Shown here one piece after another: positions 20,106 to 30,097 of a stretch of DNA of 64,000 bases (within the stretch, counting starts at the first letter, position 1; the number at the start of each line of letters is the position of its first letter). Origin of the DNA: Diphasiastrum complanatum (taxonomy: Eukaryota; Streptophyta; Lycopodiopsida; Lycopodiales; Lycopodiaceae); contig CM055103.1 in assembly GCA_029204225.1 (NCBI GenBank), positions 56,563,078 through 56,627,077 on the forward strand, written 5' to 3'. The notes under the pieces are model-generated. The model did not search any database, had not been told where the DNA came from, and was given only the letters and a program-made list of their open reading frames with translations. The translations under genes and the position numbers were made by a program.

Positions 20106-21924
20106 ATTTTATTTTATTGCTAATATGTAGACTTTTGTGTGTAAAAAAAACTCGTGCACAAATCAACCAAATTTTAAATTATTGGATTAATGGATGATTT
20201 GACTTACAAATTGATATGAGTGCTAAATTGCATTAATAAAAAAAGCTACAAAACAATTAATACGAGTGCTAAATCTATCTGTACCTTTTTTATTAATACA
20301 ATTAATGTCTATCATGGTTTTTTCATATATGATTATGCAGTATTAACTTTTTTTTGTATATGTACATTCTTTTTTTTGTGTTCTTACGCAAAACTAGTTT
20401 CTCTATTCAACAATTTTTCATGTCGAAGGGGAGTATACATGTATAATGCAATGGTAATAATGGAAATCTTGTTTTTGACATTAAAGTATGAGTCAAATTT
20501 GGACTTTATTTTACGGGGCATTAATATTGACCATGTGAATGTTTTATTTTTCAAACTTTAGAATATGCAGGAAGATGATGCTAAGATGGTTTCAATGGAA
20601 GTCAATGACATCTGTAATGACGAGGTACAGACTTCTAATGAGTTGATTATTCTTTAATGTTTAATTTATTATTTTTAGTATGTAAGCCTTTCTTGAATGA
20701 ATCAAATGCCTTTTGATATATTAGATTGATAAATAATTTGACTTATGAATTTACGTGACACTAACTATATACAAATAAAACAATGCTATAATTGAATATA
20801 GGGTGGGTGTTCAACTCTTAGCTTATTTTGTTTTGATCTTTGTATTTCAATTATTAGATGTGTTTTTAAAAAATTTGAATGTTCTTCCATGTTCAAGAAA
20901 AATACATATAAGATGTGAATAATGGAACACAGTTTCCATGTGGCTGGTTTTTGAAGCTATTAGAAGATAATCCCATGGGATTTCCCGTTCACTTCTCAAT
21001 AATGTAATGTCATTCTAAGAAGTTTCATTTAAAAATTTGTATTTGATGATTTGATGCTAACATTTTAATCAAATTCAATAGTTTATGAAAAACATTTGAA
21101 ACTATGTTTAATAATGTATGTGTTTATTTGTAAGAAGATAAAACAAACGAACATCATGTGTCGGATGATGAAAACAAAGTCTAGAATACGAGGAAGAGTA
21201 AACGAGCTCACAAGGTAAATTATGTGGTTTTGGTTTAGAATCCAAGGTATCTTTTATGACATTTTTGTACTAATGTAGTTTAAATTTTTTATAGTTGAGC
21301 ATGAAATGGCAGAACATTGTTGAAGTGGGGAGGTATGTTAGCAAAGGAAGCAAAAAAATTGTCCGTGTCACCACAAAAATGCAGGTAAAGATACACGTGT
21401 TGTTACATTATTTTTTAGTTATTTCTAACATTTTTTTGTAATGTTAATATTGTTATGAAATTTTGTTCTTATATTGATATTAGGGTTTATCTGAGCTTGA
21501 CATCCTAGCTCCAAGACAAAAACTGTAAGTATTACGATTTCATCAAATTGCATTACATTTTTAGTTTGATACATGTTTTTGTTTAAATCTATCTTATTAT
21601 ATAATGATAGTTGTTGCAGGTTCATGATGTTAACACCTTCAATGTGGAAGACCTAGAGACTATTGCGACAAAGTATTTTAACATCCACATTGTTTGGTGA
21701 GTTGTACAAAAAACTTAAAGACCTGTACAACTCTTCAAAAATATCATAAAAAAATCATGGAAATGAACATAATTCCTCATCTATGATTAGAGAACTAGTT
21801 ATTTTTCTCTTTCAAGATAATAAAATTGTTTTTCATTAACTTAGGGACAAGTGTTTACTCTTAGAAGACATAGAAGTTAATGCGTAAACCAAGCATTGTG
21901 CTGGACATTCTGCTTTTTTCTCAG
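20106..21924 (+). pseudogene. decayed multi-exon host sequence, identity unknown
   Basis: This AT-rich stretch contains several short open segments bounded by AG and GT dinucleotides: 20571-20624 (acidic, ending NDE); about 21138-21212 (HHVSDDENKV, a stop, then RKSKRAHK); 21294-21383 (KWQNIVEVGRYVSKGSKK); 21483-21523 (GLSELDILAPRQ); and about 21620-21698 (FNVEDLETIATKYFNIH). The phases do not all join, and a stop is present. I do not recognise the protein. It may be a degraded gene rich in acidic and basic patches. Element D interrupts it on the left. Confidence 0.35.
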
Positions 21925-21986
21925 GTGATGACAGATCCAGATGCTCCAAGTCCCAGTGAACCTACAATGAGAGAATGGTTGCATTG
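21925..21986 (+). pseudogene. orphan exon 2 of a PEBP gene (MFT type)
   Basis: A TTTTTTCTCAG acceptor precedes exactly 62 bp of open sequence encoding [20 protein letters not shown], and a GTAGAA donor follows. The [10 protein letters not shown]...REWLHW signature is the anion-binding exon of the FT/TFL1/MFT phosphatidylethanolamine-binding family. [12 protein letters not shown] with REW favours the MOTHER OF FT branch. The 62-bp length and phase agree with the conserved second exon of these genes. Exon 1 (upstream) and exons 3 and 4 (downstream) were looked for and not found within several kilobases, so this is a single preserved exon of a lost or transposed gene. Confidence 0.85.
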
Positions 21987-22989
21987 GTAGAATCTAGACC
22001 GAGATTGCAGTTTCTTAACTCAAATAGTTTAAATCAATCCTTGTACTTTCTTTCAAAAGAAAAAATATTCTGGAGTCTCATGAAACTAGCAATTCGTACA
22101 TCGAGCTGGTTTCGCTATTCATAACTCTGTTACTCTTTCAGTGACAGTTGCATTTTCTACGATGTTACAAGCTATGAATCACTTTATACATAATGTTTCA
22201 GCTCATCCTCATCCGATGCCTATATGGTCATATGGGTTTTAGTCATGAGGATGTTAAATTGACAAACTTATCTAAATTTAGGCTGCACTGCCTAACTTTA
22301 GAATACTAGTGGCATATCTGTCCAGTAGTTTGAACATATAATTCCAGAACCTAAAAGATATTGTGCAAAGAATGTTAAAGCGCAGCAATAAGCATGATCC
22401 TACCATAATTCGCTACTGACATCAAAAAGTTTGCTAGTTCAACTTTCACATCCACGTGTGACTGGACTAGATCTCATTTGCAGTCTCCTGATAATTATAT
22501 CATACTTTCAATATACTTTAGCTTCTTGTTGACAATATTCCATTGTTACAAAACTTTTCTTTGTATCGTACTTGCTAACGTTTTCTATGCTGGAATATGA
22601 CAACTACTCACCCATTGCATGGGGCGCATCTGCTCATCATGGACGAGGTCCAGGAGTTTCATACGGTTATCCCCACCAAACAACAGCTGACACCATATTT
22701 AATATATTTAATGCTTTGGGACATGTAGAGCTGGCTATATATTGCAACTCATCAGAGAAAGCTATTTACCTATATAGGAAAACTAATTCCTTTTGGTCAA
22801 AAATTTTCTATACAGGAAAATACTTATTCTAGGAAATTCTTCGTCAAAATTTTCCTATATAAGAAAAGTTTTCCTATATTGTCAATCTAGGAACTGTTTC
22901 ATTTTTCCTAGTGTGCACGGTTCCTAGTTATGTGTATTTCATTCTAGGAAATTTACATGGAAAACTCTTTTTTCTTTCCTATATTAGGA
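21987..22989. other. non-coding sequence downstream of the PEBP exon
   Basis: No gene was recognised. The part at 22790-22990 is rich in short alternating motifs of the kind CCTATATAGGAAAA and TTTTCCTATAT, which can pair with one another; this may be decayed inverted repeat or transposon end sequence. Confidence 0.4.
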
Positions 22990-23440
22990 ACTGGTCAGAA
23001 GTTCCTTGTATAAGCTTAAGGAAGTGGGTCAGAAGTTCTTTGATCTGTCCAAGAGAAACTTGTGTATGCTGGAAAGCCAATGGCTCGCAGCTGAGGGCTA
23101 TGGCAGCCGTATGGTCCTTACTGACAGTGAGCCGCAGTTCTGGCATGAATTCGTGGAGCTTCACACTATTCCATTATCTGAAAGGCATTACAACTATTGG
23201 CCACAGTAGCCAGCTGAATTTAGTGGCACCGTGGAGAAGTACACAACAACATTAATGGACCTCGCTCTCACCGGCTGCTGTCTGCTGTCATCTCTGAGAA
23301 TCTTGGGCTTAAACCCACGTACCTCAAGGAGGCTATGGGAAAACACAACAGAGCATAGTATTCCAATGCTATCCTCTCTGCCCAGAGCCAGGAAATACTC
23401 TCGGCCTGCCTGCACACTCTGACATTGGAGGCATCTGTTA
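22990..23440 (+). pseudogene. 2-oxoglutarate/Fe(II) dioxygenase pseudogene, copy 1
   Basis: Plant 2-oxoglutarate-dependent oxygenase blocks are visible across three frames: KLKEVGQKFFDLSK, then AEGYGSRMV with DSEPQFWHEFVELHT and SERHYNYWPQ, a TAG, then VEKYTTTLMDLAL, LGLKPTYLKEAMG and CPEPGNTLGLPAHSD. The last block includes the first half of the HxD iron-binding motif (CACTCTGAC at 23415-23423). Frameshifts lie near 23070 and 23280. The N-terminus (FFQIINHGVP region) and everything after HSD are absent. Such enzymes oxidise flavonoids or hormones; the substrate cannot be told. A better-preserved N-terminal copy lies at 36404-36923. Confidence 0.82.
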
Positions 23441-24530
23441 AGTGTTTAAGCATGCATTGATTAACTAATGATGCAACCAAAGGACACATACAATGAGTAT
23501 AATCAAGCATCAATCCACACAATCCACACAACGGAATATTATACTGCTAAAGGATTTCTTCATTACTCAAAAATAGTACATAGTCACTTCAGTGATGTTT
23601 ACCAGTACATGTAATCCCCATACAACATCTGTTCAGTACTTAGCAAGAAGCATGTCTAGACTGCCACAGCATCACACATTTGTCTACTAGCTATCACGAT
23701 TCTAGCACCTATTAACCCTGGTTGATGCAAGGCAAGTGGAATTAAAAAAAGACTAATCTGACAAACATGAAAACTTGTTGTTACAGCAGACATACGTAGG
23801 TAACAAAATCAAGTGATACTCCAACATACCAAACAGAATCTTTGAAAAAGATTGTTGTTAAATTAGAAGTTATGATAGTAGTCAAACATATATAGATTAA
23901 AGCAAGGCCATCAATAGACTGATGTGTATAGAAAACATAACCGTGAGAAAGAGATCTCACAAGCAACCTACAACTATAGATTTAATTGAACGTATAATTT
24001 TGAAGGGTGAAATGCCCATTGCATGGAGATGAAAGGACACACAGGCTTGCAATGGGACATTCAAGCCTCAAAGTCTATATGAGAACAAATAAATATTCAC
24101 AACTGTGAGTTACAACACTAACAACATTACTTGATCAAGGGTCCAACACACGCACAAGATCTTGATCACACAGTCAGAATATGCACCTCACAACCCACAA
24201 TAGATCATGATCAAGATTAACTTACAACTTTCATCACTGAATCTGAAAATATACCAGCAAAGTAGTAGGTCTCTACACACCAAGATGCCATACATTGTTA
24301 GCTCACTAGAAAGCAAATTGCAATCTCCTCATGACATCATCACCCACTATATGCGTTCCACACAATTAGATGGCAGGAGGACATTTAGAAGATCATATGA
24401 ACGTTGACATTTTACTCCATTGTGTTCCTTTGGTCTGCTTAACTTCAAGCAGTGTAAAAGAGTGTTTAAAGAAAAGAAATGTACTGCAAATAATTCGGAT
24501 GACTGGAAATTACTTTGAATGTCAAAAAAA
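23441..24530. repeat. non-coding flank, part duplicated at 36 kb
   Basis: No coding region was recognised. Segments 23751-23823 and 24187-24338 match 36181-36403 closely (for example AGTAGTAGGTCTCTACACACC and GCTCACTAGAAAGCAAATTGC). The 36-kb copy lacks the 360 bp between them. Both copies lie beside a dioxygenase pseudogene, but in opposite relative orientation. Confidence 0.7.
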
Positions 24531-24549
24531 TGAGGTTATGTGTTTGTAC

Positions 24550-24990
24550 ATAACCTATGCGCTCACCAATAGAATGCAGTTCATCTCTCATTGTCTTGAT
24601 TCTAGTCATGTACGTCTGAATGTGCTCTCCTTGTTCTATGCGGGCACTATTCAACTTTGACTTCAGAAACATGATTCTTGACGGATTTGACATCTCAAAC
24701 TGCTTCTTTAGCACATCCCATGCCTGTCTGGGTGTAACAACATCACAAATGTGGGTAATGATATGATCCTTCACTGACAAGTTAATGAAGGTCAAAACTT
24801 TTCTCATCTTTTTGTCTAACACTTTGATATCTGCTTCATTTGGCAGCCTTCTCTCATCACTTGTGATGACTTTCCACACGTCTTTCTCCATCAGTATGTT
24901 TTTCATTTTGAATTTCCACACTACATAGTTGGAAATCCTGTCCAATTTGCTACTTTCACTCAAAACGGACTCTCCCATGTTTGCCATCAC
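24550..24990 (-). pseudogene. copia X gag, N-terminal part
   Basis: About 147 residues of a UBN2-type copia Gag are present: LSESSKLDRISNYVVWKFKM, KEVW-like VWKVITSDE, RQAWDVLKKQFEMSNPSR and HIQTYMTRIKTMRDELHSIG. The reading frame runs past the break into unrelated sequence and ends at 24466. The normal continuation (LVHNALCG...) is found at 10323. The predicted start lies at 24990. Gag forms the virus-like particle of the element; this copy is truncated. Confidence 0.87.
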
Positions 24991-26285
24991 AAAACTGCTT
25001 GAAACTTCTGCCTTAGGCTAAGAACAGTATGTCGAGGCCAACAGTGATGTCAGAAGTTGAAAATAATGACCTGCACTTTTTCCCTTACCAGGCCACTCGC
25101 CGCTTTTCGACCAATTTGAAAGCCAAATCGGCGTCGCCTTCCGAAATGCACTCAGTCGCCAACTCCCAACAACGTGCCCAGTGGAATGGTGAAATCACTT
25201 CTGACATACTTTGAACACTTTCTCCACTGCAATCACTCTATTTTGCTATACCGTACTTGTAGGTACAGTCCGGGTGCCCTTCGTTTGGAGGTTATAGCCT
25301 TTTGTTTGGGTCAAAATGGGCAAAGGACCCAAAAATAGGGACTTTTCTAGTTTTTGAACTATTTCTTCACCTTGAAGAAACTTCACTCTTCACTTGTGAA
25401 GGGACCCAACTCCAATTTCAGTATGAAATTTTTTAATGAAGTTGAAGGCCAGAATGCACTTCACTTCTTCAGGGCCCTGTTCAAAGCCCATCCAATGGCT
25501 GAACCAAATCTTGTGTTTCAAGTTTCTCTCCCATCACAAGTTCTGGACCGTCGATGCATTTGACACCTCATCCAAAGGTCCAAACTGCATTCGGCATTGA
25601 ACCACGTTCCTACAGTCACTATGGCCTTCCAGACGCTACAGCATCCATCGCGTTGGGCGAGCGAACAGCCCGCGACCTCCCTATCTGCGGCCGCGCCTCC
25701 ACACACTCAACTTTTCTTGATCTAATTTGCCTATGGATCGATTTGAGCACGATCTGAGGCCTGGAGCAGGGTTGCCCTACTGATTCCAAGACTGTAGAGT
25801 GTTCACTCAATAAATTCCATGGAGAAACGGTGATTTTAGCTCAACTTGGCAAAGTGGCTTTTTTCACCTTTTTACCGCAAATCTGCTAGGTTAACTATCT
25901 GGAGACAAATCTCTAACATAAACCTCAAAATCTCTCCATGGCTGGTTGACAATGTGATTAGCTTCCTTCTTGTCCTTACGACATCCAAAACGGTGCACAA
26001 ACAGCGAAGAAATCACCAGTTATGTATAAAAATCGTAACCCCAAGCCCAGTTTCAATTTTCAGCTGGCTTCAAAATTGTCAATTTTTCACCAAATTTTTC
26101 CCTGTCTAATGCTATGCACAGGCTAATAATCCCTCTGCTGAGCTTACCAAGCCTGTATAAACTAGAAATTGTGCACCAGTGCTTCTCTTTTCATCTTCAA
26201 CCCACCATAAACCCCGAACTCTTAGAAGACAGTTCTCCCGAAGCTCTCTTCAACGACGATGATGTACTGTATACACTCCCTGTAC
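24991..26285 (-). other. long leader of copia X
   Basis: Between the PBS (near 26299-26286) and the gag start lie about 1.3 kb without a long frame, in part unusually GC-rich (around 25600-25720, including GCGGCCGC). Copia leaders are usually much shorter, so this may contain an insertion or captured sequence. I saw no target duplication that would define one. Confidence 0.5.
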
Positions 26286-26299
26286 GGCTTTGATACCAA

Positions 26300-26572
26300 C
26301 TTAGGATTTGCTTTGCACAGGAACACAGATCATGCTACACAGTAACACAAACAGAAAACACTCTCCATAGCAGGCTCACATAGCAACTATATTTCTCAAA
26401 ATGAAATTACACTGTACATATAGTTGTTCACTCAGGCAACCCATGCATGACCCAGGTTGCCGTTGGCAAGACGCATGTCCCGTCGACTTGCCTCATGGCG
26501 AGGCCAACTGATCCTTATCCACTGATAGGACCCACAGTATAGTAACACAGTGATTCTACTTTAATTCTAACT
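26300..26572 (-). repeat. 5' LTR of copia X (273 bp)
   Basis: It is the reverse complement of the LTR at 12968-13240 with scattered substitutions, and the ends are again AGTTAGAATT...CTAAG. A primer site follows immediately on the minus strand. Confidence 0.87.
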
Positions 26573-26573
26573 A

Positions 26574-26995
26574 GACCATCATCAAGTCAAAAGCCAAGGA
26601 GGAGATCAAGGCAAAGACAAACACCTTCAAGGCTCACATATGATGAAAAGAGTAAGCAAATAGTTGTTGGAAATAACTATGGTTTCCTAACCTCTGTACA
26701 TTTGTAGATGATTCAAGGAACAAGAGGAGTGGATCCAAGCAATGGATCTTGAGTATCAGGCTCTTATGAAGAATGGAACATGGAGATTGGTGGAATTACC
26801 TAAGGACAAGAAAGCTATTGGATGCAAATGGATCTTCAAGGTGAAGACAAACCAAGATGGATCTATCAACAAGTACAAGGCAAGGTTAGTGGAAAACGGA
26901 TATGCTCAAGAACATGGTATTGACTATGATGGAACCTTTGCACCTGTGGCAAAGATGGTGAGTATTCGGGTCATCATTTCTCTTGCTACTCGTAG
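26574..26995 (+). pseudogene. copia Y fragment, linker and start of RT (3' side of the X insertion)
   Basis: The plus-strand sequence begins at GPSSSQKPRR, the point where the fragment at 13241 stops. It continues through SRLTYDEKSKQ, a frame change near 26705, then IQAMDLEYQALMKNGTWRLVE and IGCKWIFKVKTNQDGS to MVSIRVIISLAT, where it ends. It covers only the entry to reverse transcriptase; YVDD and RNase H are missing. It belongs to the lineage of element D. Confidence 0.85.
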
Positions 26996-28330
26996 ATCTG
27001 AAGAAATCTAACTGAATCTGTAATCCATTGTATATGGGTAGATCCAAACGGGATGCTCTTCTAACAATGATTGGATTGACTTCCTAAGGAGCACCTCCAG
27101 GAGCACCTCCAGGAGTACATCTAAGGGCAGCCATCTTTACAGATTAAATCAAGCAGACAATGAGATTGGATCTAGATTTTTAATCAAAACAATCTTAGAT
27201 AAGAGTTGCTATATCTCTTCCACTTGAAAAGAATCAGATTGCTATATTGTAAAAAAAGATTCCAAAAATAAACCAATTGATACTTCTCAAAAATGAGAAA
27301 ATTCTCAGAATCAAAATCAGATTGTATCAGATTTGACAGGGACTTGATTTGGAGAATCCGAACCTAAAAATAGAACTGGCGAAGGTTTCCTAGCCAAAGA
27401 TTCACTCGGTGAAAGTTCAGCAGTACTCTTTTTGAAAAAAATTCTCTAATCAGGCTTTTCTGACAAATTCTATGGAAATAACCTTCGTTGAACTCTCAGA
27501 ATCAGAATCTGACATAGATAAAGCTAGGGTAGAATTGGTGAAGGTCTCTGGCACACAAAAAGACAGTTTCTATAGTTTGGCGAGGGTAAAAATAAAGATT
27601 TCCTATGATTTATAGAATGAATGTTCGCCGAACTCAAAAATAGTAAACTACTATAAATAAAATAATTTGAAAATTGGACGAAGGTTTTGGAGAAGAATCA
27701 AGAGTAAAATTGGTATTTTTGCAAAAATGAGACTTTTTTGACAAAAATATGACAATATGACAGCTGGTCCTCTGAGAAACCTTCTTTTTCTGATATATTC
27801 TTCGCCGACCTGGCACTAGATAGATCTGAATCACACCTATGCACAATGAATTGTGCAAAGGTTCTTTTTCTGTATTTTTATTGTTTTAGTGATTTTTTTG
27901 GTATTTTTTGATGATTTTTCTGATATTTCTAGAAATCTACTAGGAAGGATTGTTCACCCTTCAAACTGAAGATTTTGTGATTAAAATCAAAGGTGCCTAC
28001 AACTTGGCAAACGTTTCCGAAAAAGGACAAAAAGTTCTTAGCTCTGATGACGATTTTTTGTTCCTTTTGACCAAAATCTGGCAGATTTGACCGATTTTTG
28101 TTATTTGTTCTGATATCTCAAATCCAAATGGATCTTAAGATTGGTGATCTGAATACATTTCCCTATTCCACAATCAAATTAGATTTCAAACAAGCAAATC
28201 CACTTAAATCAAGCAAAATCACTCCCAAACTAACCCTAAATACAGATTTAACACTATTCATGCCACGACAAGATGCCTAATGCAAGCTAACCATCCAACA
28301 AACATGCTACAAACTGAAAAAATTGGTGTA
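26996..28330 (-). other. leader region of a gypsy element with dispersed GAAGGTT/CTTCGCCGA motifs
   Basis: On the minus strand this lies downstream of the gypsy primer site at 28331-28350. No long frame exists. About ten variants of GGCGAAGGTTC, or its complement GAACCTTCGCCGA, occur at irregular spacing (near 27378, 27407, 27481, 27537, 27576, 27623, 27674, 27798, 27852 and 28006). The same motif is dispersed at 31840-32166 between another gypsy pol and its extra ORF. A short GGAGCACCTCCA repeat lies near 27088. The leftmost part may be older flank. Confidence 0.5.
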
Positions 28331-28350
28331 GCTCCCTGGCAACGGCGCCA
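28331..28350 (-). promoter_or_regulatory. gypsy primer-binding site (Asp-tRNA type)
   Basis: The minus strand reads TGGCGCCGTTGCCAGGGAGC directly after an LTR end. This is complementary to the 3' end of plant Asp-tRNA, typical of Athila and related gypsy lineages. A second such site occurs at 62274. Confidence 0.85.
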
Positions 28351-28354
28351 AAAT

Positions 28355-29081
28355 TGTAGTGGGTTTCTTTCCTTGCCTTATCTTAACCCAAGATCTAATC
28401 AATCTAGCATCAAGAAGATGAAGTTAGTTGTCACGCGTAGATGCGTCCCATGAGAGTGATAGCATAGTTCAGATTTTAACATGATTGGAAGATTCACATG
28501 TAACTCTACCATCCACTAACTCTAAGCATTAACACTACATCCACTAACACTAGATCCACAATGAAAATAGCTTACTCTTTCTCTCTGTATAAAAACATGC
28601 AATCCCAATAACAATCAGATCCAACAATTAGCAAAACACAAATAAAGCATGAGAGATGGAGGAAACGTGATAGAGAGCAAGGAATTCATAAATTTATTTT
28701 ACAAGAGAACCAATCTGCTTTATTGAAATGAAGATATGTACATGTGTAGCAAGCTCGAGTTGCTCTCTTTTTATAGTAGAGAGGAGGACCCTGGCCTCTA
28801 AACCCTATTGGTCCATTTCTGCCTCCCTAACTATTCAAATTTTAAAAAGAGTGAAAACCATTCAAATTGGAGGGAAACCCAACTTTATTCACTAACTTGA
28901 CATTTAGGCTGCCCTGCGACATTAAAAGTCTTGCAAAAAGGCCTAAAGTCCTTTTACTAACTTTCTAATTAATCAAATCTCTATGTGATCATTGGGCTGG
29001 ACTTACACACGTAGGGTGCCAAATCCTTCTCACTTATTAACTAGGGTTAGGGTTGCCTTGGGATCTGCAAACCCTCCAACA
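28355..29081 (-). repeat. gypsy LTR, family G1 (727 bp)
   Basis: On the minus strand it begins TGTTGGAGGGTTTGCAGATC at 29081 and ends CCCACTACA next to the primer site. It shares most of its length with the plus-strand LTR at 53454-53975, including a TATAAAAAGAG promoter near 28780. It is the 5' LTR of an element whose coding part is largely gone. Confidence 0.85.
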
Positions 29082-29102
29082 CTTACCAAAAAGAACCTCA
29101 AA

Positions 29103-30060
29103 TTAATACTTACCATCCAAGTCTTCATTTGATTTAGAAAAATTTGCATTCACCTTCATGGATTTAGCTCTTTCAAAAAGATTGATTTTCCTCTCTTCCA
29201 CACCCTGTAGAACCTTTGAGTTTTGAATCTCCCTCTTGATCCCATGTGCCACACAAATATCTTTGAACTTTGTTGATAGGTCTTCATTTGCCAACTTTAA
29301 GCACTTGATCTTAATTTTGACTTGACTCTCCACAACATTCTTGAACTTGAGAAAGACATCAAATATGAAATCCCCACTCTTTAGAAGATAAGTCCAACAA
29401 TATCTACTAAAGTCATCAATGCAAGTCAAAAACATCTTTGCTCCTCCATTACTCAAAGAACTAGTACAATGCACATCCAAATGTACTAAATGAAAAGGCA
29501 TCTTAGATCTTGAGCTAGATCTAGAATAAGACAACCTTTGTGACTTTTACATTGAGCAAAGCTCACTAACTTGCTTCTTTGCCTTCAAACCACCATGGTT
29601 AGAACCAACAAATCCATCAATTGAGCTCACCTTGTCTCTTGCCTTGAGCAATCAAGACTCCATTCCTTTTGATCAAACAAGAATCACCAACACATTCTTA
29701 GTAATGGAAGGTATGAAGAAAACATTCTTCAAGCTTACATTCTTATGTGTAGATGAGAGAAAAAAAGGAATAGTACGAATGACCTTGATAACAACTTTAC
29801 CATCATTGGCCATGTTGATGACCTTCTTCTCTCCTTCATAAGACACCAAAGAAATGAAGTACACACTCAAGATGATATCATCCACATAGATTAGCAAGAT
29901 GGTAACATCATTTCCAAAAAACCTATAATAAAGTGAATGATCATACTCACTCATAACAAAGCCTTGAGAGAGTAGAAAAGTGTTAAGCTTAGCATACCAA
30001 CTCCTTGGTGCTTGCTTAAGGCCATACAAACTCTTTTGTAGAAGACACACATGATTTGGC
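29103..30060 (-). pseudogene. rearranged copia fragment: RT joined to protease, then integrase
   Basis: On the minus strand a D-family RT piece (LLQKSLYGLKQAPRSWYAKL to LLIYVDDIILS) runs without a break into a protease piece (YFISLVSYEGEKKVINMAND to IPSITKN). An integrase piece follows (RSKMPFHLVHLDVHCTSSLS, then a decayed core lacking the second Asp and the Glu motif). Normal copia order is protease, integrase, RT, so RT here precedes protease. This suggests template switching or recombination between two copies. It has several stops and no LTR. Confidence 0.8.
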
Positions 30061-30097
30061 TTTGTAGGTGAAATATAGCACTTGACTTATATACAAA

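Larger units (their letters stand above)
24550..26573 (-). mobile_element. copia X, 5' half (LTR, leader, gag start)
   Basis: On the minus strand this is a 273-bp LTR (26572 to 26300), a TTGGTATCAAAGCC primer site, a long leader of about 1.3 kb and the first part of gag. It stops at about 24550, at exactly the gag position where the 10323 segment begins. The LTR is the same length as, and highly similar to, that at 12968-13240. Its outer flank (GACCA at 26574-26578) is the complement of TGGTC at 13241-13245. Together these show that both halves come from one insertion. Confidence 0.87.

Noticed and set aside
22572-22832. 86-residue plus-strand frame after the PEBP exon as PEBP exons 3 and 4
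   Set aside because: It has none of the motifs expected for PEBP exons 3 and 4, and its splice context does not fit.
25518-25810. GC-rich frames on both strands near 25.6 kb
   Set aside because: They are short, overlapping and lie inside the leader of copia X. They are reported only as an odd leader composition.
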